A stretch of 7,640 bases of DNA. Source: an uncultured Clostridia bacterium. Its GTDB lineage: Bacteria > Bacillota > Clostridia > Oscillospirales > CAG-272. The stretch spans positions 1 through 7,640 of the forward strand of contig CALGZV010000159.1 in NCBI GenBank assembly GCA_937934385.1, given 5' to 3'. The notes beneath the pieces are model-generated. The model ran no database searches, was not told where the DNA came from, and worked only from the letters and a program-made list of their open reading frames with translations. A program made the translations under genes and the position numbers. Of this stretch, positions 5,279 through 7,640 are shown one piece after another. Every line of letters starts with the position of its first letter. The first letter of the stretch is position 1.

Positions 5279-5302
5279 GGCATTTTTGGAACCGAAAGTG
5301 CC
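5279..5302 (+). other. Hairpin in the pheA to DUF815 gap
   Basis: GGCATTTTTG pairs with CGAAAGTGCC, ten pairs including two G-U pairs, with loop GAAC, in the 102-nt intergenic stretch. No T-run follows, so termination is unlikely and read-through from pheA into the ATPase gene is possible. I see no consensus promoter in this gap. Confidence 0.35.
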
Positions 5303-5335
5303 GCAAAAGAATGTGATGGTAACCGGAAAGGCAAA

Positions 5336-6637
5336 ATGATGGAAGAAAGAAGAAAAAATACGATGATTTTATACCGCAACCTGCGGTATCAGCAGTTATT
5401 TGACGATATGTGCAGCCTCTTAAAACCAGAGGAAGGCGGGGCACGCCCGGATGCGTATGCATGCGCGAGCCAGCTCATCGATCTGGCAGTGACCTATGGA
5501 TTCCGCGGAAACCTGTGGCATTGTTTCCTGGCGTTCTGCATGGCAAACAATGAAAATGCCTACAGCACATCCTGCGAGATCATCGGACCGGTCGGCGGCA
5601 GCTTAAGCGAGCTTGCCCGTCACGATTTTGCACAGGTCAGAGAGCTTTTTTCCCTGGATATTGCCTGTCTGGACGAGGCTGAGAACGGCATCTGGTCGGA
5701 GATGAAGCATTACGAAAATGCGCTGGAAAACAGCAAGGCGTTCAACCACCGCATCCGCGACCGGATCGTTGAATTATCGGTTTCACTGGAGAATGCGGAG
5801 AGTGATCAGGAATTTCAGGATATCGTGACCGAATTTTATAAAGAATTTGGTGTCGGCAAGTTTGGTCTTAACAAAGCATTCCATATTATCATGGATGACG
5901 AGGCAAAGCAGGTCGATATCGAGCCGATCACGCGCGTGGAACATATCGAGCTGAGCGATCTGGTCGGCTATGAGCTGCAGAAAGCCAAGCTGATTGAGAA
6001 TACCGAGGCATTTATCGAGGGGCGCGCGGCAAACAACTGCCTGCTTTTCGGTGACAGCGGTACCGGTAAATCATCCAGTATCAAGGCGATCTTAAATCAG
6101 TATTATGACCGCGGACTCCGCATGATCGAGGTGTACAAGCATCAGTTCCGCGGACTGTCAGATGTCCTGGAGCAGATCAAAGACCGCAACTACAAATTTA
6201 TCATTTATATGGACGACCTTTCCTTTGAGGAATATGAGCTGGAATATAAATATCTGAAAGCAATCATTGAGGGTGGTCTCGGCATTAAGCCGCAGAATGT
6301 CCTGATTTATGCGACATCGAACCGCCGTCACTTAATCCGCGAGAAATTCAGCGATAAGCGCGAGCTGGACGACGATCTGCACTCCAACGATACGGTGCAG
6401 GAAAAACTGTCTCTGGTTGCGCGTTTTGGCGTCACGATCTACTACGGCTCACCGGACAAGAAAGAGTTCCAGAACATCGTCCGCGTACTGGCAGATAAAT
6501 ACCACATCCATATGCCGGAGGCAGATCTGCTTCTGGAAGCCAACAAGTGGGAGTTAAACCACGGCGGGCTGTCCGGACGTACTGCCACCCAGTTTATTGC
6601 AAACTTACGCAGCAAGCTGAAAGGAGAGATCAAGTAA
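5336..6637 (+). CDS. DUF815-family AAA-type ATPase
   Basis: A 433-residue predicted cytoplasmic ATPase. The N-terminal half (1-200) is a mostly helical region of unknown role. The C-terminal half is the AAA-like DUF815 domain: ELSDLVGYELQKAKLIENT (205-223), Walker A GDSGTGKS (239-246), Walker B IIYMDDLSF (289-297) with D293 and D294, sensor-1 type YATSNRRHL (325-333) and SLVARFG (359-365), then GLSGRTATQF near the end. The family is widespread but its substrate is not established to my knowledge. The start is one of two adjacent ATGs (5336 or 5339). GGAAAGG lies 4 or 7 nt upstream, slightly favouring the second; another ATG at 5363 is weaker. It ends 1 nt before the phosphatase gene, so the two are almost certainly co-expressed. 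I found no ATA isoleucine codon, unlike the genes left of 4700. Confidence 0.9.
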   Translation: MMEERRKNTMILYRNLRYQQLFDDMCSLLKPEEGGARPDAYACASQLIDLAVTYGFRGNLWHCFLAFCMANNENAYSTSCEIIGPVGGSLSELARHDFAQVRELFSLDIACLDEAENGIWSEMKHYENALENSKAFNHRIRDRIVELSVSLENAESDQEFQDIVTEFYKEFGVGKFGLNKAFHIIMDDEAKQVDIEPITRVEHIELSDLVGYELQKAKLIENTEAFIEGRAANNCLLFGDSGTGKSSSIKAILNQYYDRGLRMIEVYKHQFRGLSDVLEQIKDRNYKFIIYMDDLSFEEYELEYKYLKAIIEGGLGIKPQNVLIYATSNRRHLIREKFSDKRELDDDLHSNDTVQEKLSLVARFGVTIYYGSPDKKEFQNIVRVLADKYHIHMPEADLLLEANKWELNHGGLSGRTATQFIANLRSKLKGEIK

Positions 6638-6638
6638 T

Positions 6639-7640
6639 ATGACCGTTAAAACCTTTGCCGCTATTGATGTGGGTTCCTTCGAACTGGAGCTGGGAATTTT
6701 CGAGATTTCTGCTTCCGCCGGAATCCGCGAGATTGATCATGTGCGCCATGCGCTGGCGCTTGGCAAAGACACGTACAATGACGGACGTTTGAGCCACGAG
6801 ATCGTGGAGGAAATGTGCGAGGTCCTGAATAAGTTCCGGGAAGTGATGAAAACATACCGGGTATCGGATTACCGGGCATTTGCGAGCAGTGCGCTTCGGG
6901 AGGCGCGGAACAGCCAGATGGTACTGGACCGGATTCTGGTGCGTACCGGACTCCGGGTCCGCACGATGAACAACTCGGAGCTGCGTTTTAAGAGTTATAA
7001 AGCTGTTGCAGCCAGGGAGGAAGAATTCCAGCGCACCGTGAAAAACGGCGCGGCGCTGATGGATGTCGGATTCGGAAGCACCCAGATCTCCCTCTTTGAT
7101 GAGGAGGTACTGGTATCGACGCAGAACCTTCTGCTCGGCGTGCTGCGCTTAAGCGAAATGTCAGCACACTGGCGCGTCGATTACCGGAAGATCCCGGCGA
7201 TCATCGACGAGCTGGTAGAAAATGAATTATACACATTCCGGAAGATATTTTTAAAAGAGCATCAGATCGAGACGCTGATTGCAACCGGCGAGACAATGAA
7301 CTATATGATCAGCCGCGGTATGCATGAAAAAGGCGGGGCGCGGTTCACGGCAAAGGAATTTGGCGTGTTCTGCGAGAAGCTGATTGGAATGTCCTCGGAG
7401 GAGATTCAGGAGCGCTATGAGCTGCCGCAGGATTACGCAGAAGTGCTGATTCCAAGTGCGATTCTCTACCGGAAGGTATTAGACATGACGGGTGCTTCCT
7501 ATATCTGGGCACCGGGGACGACACTTTGCGATGGTATCGCGGCAGAGTACGCACAGGAAAACCGTCTGGTCCGCTTCCATCATGATTTTGAGGCCGCTTC
7601 CCATATCACAGTCCGCTCCCTCGCTGCCATCACAGGCATC
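6639..7640 (+). CDS. ppx: Ppx/GppA-family phosphatase, truncated by the window edge
   Basis: 334 codons, open at the right edge. The fold is the ASKHA type used by exopolyphosphatases (polyphosphate to orthophosphate) and by GppA (pppGpp to ppGpp). Visible motifs are the first phosphate loop AAIDVGSFELELGIF (7-21), FASSALREARN (81-91, a form of the usual ATSAVRDAxN), NNSELRF (111-117) where Glu 114 aligns with the probable catalytic Glu, the second loop MDVGFGSTQISLF (141-153), and PSAILYRKVLDMTG (272-285). In loop one SFELEL replaces the more common SNSxRL, and loop two has GFGS instead of GGGS, so substrate preference is open. The start is ATG one base after the ATPase stop; AGGAG lies 12 nt upstream, inside the preceding gene, implying translational coupling. 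In Lachnospiraceae a polyphosphate kinase often follows; that region is outside the window. Confidence 0.88.
   Translation, partial: MTVKTFAAIDVGSFELELGIFEISASAGIREIDHVRHALALGKDTYNDGRLSHEIVEEMCEVLNKFREVMKTYRVSDYRAFASSALREARNSQMVLDRILVRTGLRVRTMNNSELRFKSYKAVAAREEEFQRTVKNGAALMDVGFGSTQISLFDEEVLVSTQNLLLGVLRLSEMSAHWRVDYRKIPAIIDELVENELYTFRKIFLKEHQIETLIATGETMNYMISRGMHEKGGARFTAKEFGVFCEKLIGMSSEEIQERYELPQDYAEVLIPSAILYRKVLDMTGASYIWAPGTTLCDGIAAEYAQENRLVRFHHDFEAASHITVRSLAAITGI

Noticed and set aside
5279..5302. Terminator separating pheA from the ATPase gene
   Set aside because: The stem is real but no T-run follows, and two of its pairs are G-U.
1..7640. CRISPR array, tRNA, rRNA or transposase
   Set aside because: Reading both strands I saw no regularly spaced identical repeats, no tRNA-like TTCGA arm with CCA context and no transposase motif.

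Overview
The window reads as chromosomal DNA of a gut-type Clostridia (Firmicutes). The support is a THF riboswitch in front of an ECF folate S component, clean TTGACA-17-TATAAT promoters, purine-rich ribosome binding sites, and protein sequences of Oscillospirales/Lachnospiraceae flavour. Base and codon use change twice: at about 640-708 (AT-rich to the left, GC-rich to the right) and inside pheA near 4730-4790. The window may therefore be a mosaic of up to three sources, by natural recombination or by metagenome assembly error.

Layout. Positions 1-647 (minus strand) hold an accessory restriction-modification remnant: a strong promoter with a direct-repeat operator candidate, an XRE-type regulator broken by a stop codon and a frameshift, and the first 116 residues of an EcoRI-type adenine methyltransferase that leaves the window on the left. 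Positions 709-3818 (minus strand) hold one transcription unit: promoter, THF riboswitch, intrinsic terminator, a long second leader segment with an imperfect repeat, folT, then alaX. The FolT protein is unusual because an extracytoplasmic BspA-like leucine-rich repeat flanked by two extra membrane helices interrupts the S-component fold. Positions 3867-5233 (plus strand) hold pheA behind a consensus promoter with a 13-bp palindrome in its spacer and a complete leader-peptide attenuator: a 26-residue Phe/Tyr-containing peptide, an antiterminator fold and a terminator. Positions 5336-7640 (plus strand) hold a DUF815 AAA-type ATPase and, one base after it, a Ppx/GppA-family phosphatase cut by the right edge.

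How it works together. The intergenic block 3386-4132 carries two divergent promoters, each feeding an RNA switch. Transcription of folT is expected to be stopped when reduced folate is plentiful. Transcription of pheA is expected to be stopped when charged Phe-tRNA is plentiful. FolT imports folate using an ECF energy module encoded elsewhere, and AlaX deacylates mischarged tRNA-Ala. PheA makes phenylpyruvate from chorismate/prephenate. The ATPase-Ppx pair suggests a polyphosphate or (p)ppGpp-linked function, by inference only.
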